Origin: Pirellulales bacterium
GTDB taxonomy: Bacteria > Planctomycetota > Planctomycetia > Pirellulales > JAEUIK01
NCBI GenBank assembly: GCA_019694435.1
Contig: JAIBBZ010000028.1
Location: 1 to 64,000, forward strand
Length of the DNA stretch: 64,000 bases
Direction of reading: 5' to 3'
The notes below the pieces were generated by a model, which saw nothing but the letters and a program-made list of their open reading frames with translations, did not search any database and had not been told where the DNA came from. Below are positions 62,843 through 64,000 of the stretch, piece after piece (positions within the stretch are counted from its first letter, which is position 1; the number at the start of each line of letters is the position of its first letter). A program made the translations under genes and the position numbers.

Positions 62843-62874
62843 GAAACGATCACCCCCGACAAGGAACCCTGGCC

Positions 62875-62949
62875 ATGACCGCCGTCGCCTTGACCGTCTC
62901 GCCCGATGCGTGCATCTGCAAGCCCCGACCGAACCCCTGGCGGCGCTAA
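62875..62949 (+). CDS. Doubtful 24-residue peptide
   Basis: ATG 62875 to TAA 62949, with AAGGA 9 nt upstream. The peptide is M-T-A-V-A-L-T-V-S-P-D-A-C-I-C-K-P-R-P-N and ends P-W-R-R. Two cysteines and a basic Pro/Trp end are unusual enough to note, and its own ribosome site and a hairpin upstream support translation, but no family is recognised and length gives little power. Confidence 0.28.
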   Translation: MTAVALTVSPDACICKPRPNPWRR

Positions 62950-63007
62950 TTCCGCGCATCGCTTGCCTTGGAACCAGTCGGCCGAACCCCCCACCGGCCG
63001 CCCGGCC

Positions 63008-63898
63008 TCAACCCGACCAGAACCGCGCGATCTCGGCGGCCACCGCCGCGGGATCTTCGATCATCAAGAAATGCCCCAGGTTGGCCAGCTCGACGTAGCG
63101 TGCCTGGGGCGCGCGCCGCGCGTGCTCGCGGCCCATCTCGACATGGGCAATCGGATCGCCGTCGGCCCAAACGAACTGCAAGGGATCGGCCACGGCCAGC
63201 GCCCCCAGCCAGCGGTCCTGATGCACGTAGCGCTCGCGCATGTATCCGGCGATCGCCGGAATGCGCCGCGCCCCGTCGCGATGGGTGAGCAGCTCATGCA
63301 TCACCCGGGCATCCACCTCGGACACGGCCTCGGGGCGCCGCATCAGGGCTAACAGCGCCGGGACGTACATCTCCATCGGCCCAGCACAAAGCTCGATGGC
63401 CTGGGGCAACGTGGCGTTGGTGGCCAGCAGCTCTTGAAACGGCGTGATCTGCGCCAACCACTGCAGCATGCTGCCGTTGGTGAAAGTCGACGCGGCGATC
63501 CGAAACCCGAGCTTTCCGTGCTGTGCACGGGCCAGCAGCTCGCAGTGCACGCTGGTGCCCATGTCGTGGCTGACGACGTGCGCGGCCTCGATGCCCAATT
63601 GCCGGGCTAACGCCTCCACCAGGTCGGCCTGATCGAACAGCGAATAACTGCAATCGTCCGGCTTGTCGGACAGGCCGAATCCGAGGAAGTCGCACGCCAC
63701 GCACCGGTAACTGCCGTCGAGCCGGTCGATCACGCCACGCCAGTCGTAGCTGGATGTTGGAAACCCATGTAGCAGCAGCACGACCGGGCCCGAGCCCCGT
63801 TCGACGGTGAAGACCGTTCGCGGCCCGAGCGTGCGGCGGTTCCCGGCGGCCAGCCAGGCTGCGGCGGGAGGCGACAGGGCTCTGCAAGGCTCGTTCAT
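63008..63898 (-). CDS. Alpha/beta hydrolase with Asp nucleophile (haloalkane dehalogenase/epoxide hydrolase-like)
   Basis: 296 residues. H-G-F-P-T-S-S-Y-D-W-R near residue 44 provides the oxyanion hole; the nucleophile elbow is S-H-D-M-G-T-S near 109 with Asp, as in haloalkane dehalogenases and epoxide hydrolases, not the Ser of esterases. The catalytic His is in L-G-H-F near 275. Start overlaps the stop of an upstream minus-strand gene by 4 bp. True substrate unknown. Confidence 0.86.
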   Translation of the reverse strand: MNEPCRALSPPAAAWLAAGNRRTLGPRTVFTVERGSGPVVLLLHGFPTSSYDWRGVIDRLDGSYRCVACDFLGFGLSDKPDDCSYSLFDQADLVEALARQLGIEAAHVVSHDMGTSVHCELLARAQHGKLGFRIAASTFTNGSMLQWLAQITPFQELLATNATLPQAIELCAGPMEMYVPALLALMRRPEAVSEVDARVMHELLTHRDGARRIPAIAGYMRERYVHQDRWLGALAVADPLQFVWADGDPIAHVEMGREHARRAPQARYVELANLGHFLMIEDPAAVAAEIARFWSG

Positions 63899-64000
63899 GG
63901 TCGCGGACGGCTGGCGAGGATCGCTTGGACCAGGTCCTCCGGCAGGGTGGGGGGGGCGTGACCTTCGCCGCAGAGCGCAGCTCGGGCCACCCGGACGGTT
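63895..64000 (-). CDS. C-terminal 34 residues of a gene cut by the right window edge
   Basis: The minus-strand frame running into the window ends in a TGA that shares bases with the hydrolase ATG (ATGA). Its last residues are a plausible protein end, T-V-R-V-A-R-A-A-L-C followed by L-P-E-D-L-V-Q-A-I-L-A-S near the stop. No family can be named from this piece. Coupling suggests that the two products work together. Confidence 0.45.
   Translation of the reverse strand, partial: TVRVARAALCGEGHAPPTLPEDLVQAILASRPRP

Larger units (their letters stand above)
62688..63007. other. 320-bp intergenic region with a hairpin and a short frame
   Basis: Lies between the GT4 start and the hydrolase stop, both minus-strand. 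Holds a bulged hairpin at 62820-62842 and a 24-codon plus-strand frame at 62875-62949. Nothing else recognised. Confidence 0.5.

Noticed and set aside
1..64000. CRISPR arrays, tRNA/rRNA genes, IS elements or prophage
   Set aside because: No regularly spaced direct repeats, cloverleaf, transposase, integrase or phage genes were recognised by eye; a short or divergent tRNA could still be missed.

Overview
The window looks like chromosomal DNA from a high-GC planctomycete, probably of the Pirellulales type. The clues are the paired DUF1549/DUF1553 and DUF1501 genes at the left edge, two enzymes of the sulfatase/alkaline phosphatase fold plus one true secreted sulfatase, a PEP-CTERM protein, many secreted or lipid-anchored proteins, a DUF5690 transporter and a large CxxCH/redoxin protein. 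I saw no rRNA, tRNA, CRISPR array, insertion sequence or prophage. The order-level assignment is inference.

Layout: 1-3850, a DUF1549/DUF1553 and DUF1501 pair (the first is cut by the window edge). 4364-9297, two tandem membrane-anchored proteins with prenyltransferase/squalene-cyclase-type repeats, then a HisA/HisF-family protein. 9373-11872 (minus), a methylcrotonyl-CoA-carboxylase-type carboxyltransferase and a crotonase, suggestive of leucine catabolism. 12245-13981, the principal sigma factor, separated from metF by a perfect 14-bp hairpin. 15064-20997, a GlmU-like nucleotidyltransferase, an SBF transporter, a redoxin/cytochrome/monooxygenase/GAF fusion and a PEP-CTERM YWTD protein. 21005-24851 (minus), an ABC ATPase and permease, GDPD and a Gfo/Idh-type protein, with a paralogous permease on the other strand at 24999-26129.

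26633-32668 is a six-domain lipopeptide synthetase (FAAL-PCP-C-A-PCP-TE) whose adenylation pocket resembles the glycine code, so an N-acylglycine product is predicted. 32753-34569 holds two coupled secreted proteins of unknown function. 34772-35818 is an SppA-like lipoprotein lacking both catalytic residues. 35964-39470 is a complete succinate dehydrogenase/fumarate reductase operon (cytochrome b, flavoprotein, iron-sulfur) behind a good sigma-70 promoter.

The most striking locus is 39547-40107: a TlpA-type thioredoxin lipoprotein whose reading frame is interrupted by one TGA exactly where the first cysteine of W-C-P-P-C belongs. The thioredoxin fold continues in the same frame after it, and a structured hairpin lies just downstream. 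The simplest reading is a selenocysteine (U-P-P-C) protein, although a nonsense mutation cannot be excluded from this window alone.

40161-48964 (minus) carries a PQQ-type propeller, two overlapping membrane-anchored alkaline-phosphatase-fold enzymes, a secreted hypothetical, a 42-residue basic small protein overlapping the end of a HerA-like ATPase, and that ATPase. 49167-57134 contains an MFS transporter, a flavin monooxygenase with an SDR, a secreted sulfatase and a Rieske oxygenase with a DAO-type flavoenzyme (probable N-demethylation of a methylated amine). 57157-64000 holds a DUF5690 transporter, a metal-binding lipoprotein, an esterase, RraA-like and transglutaminase-like proteins, a GT4 glycosyltransferase and an alpha/beta hydrolase that overlaps a gene running off the right edge.
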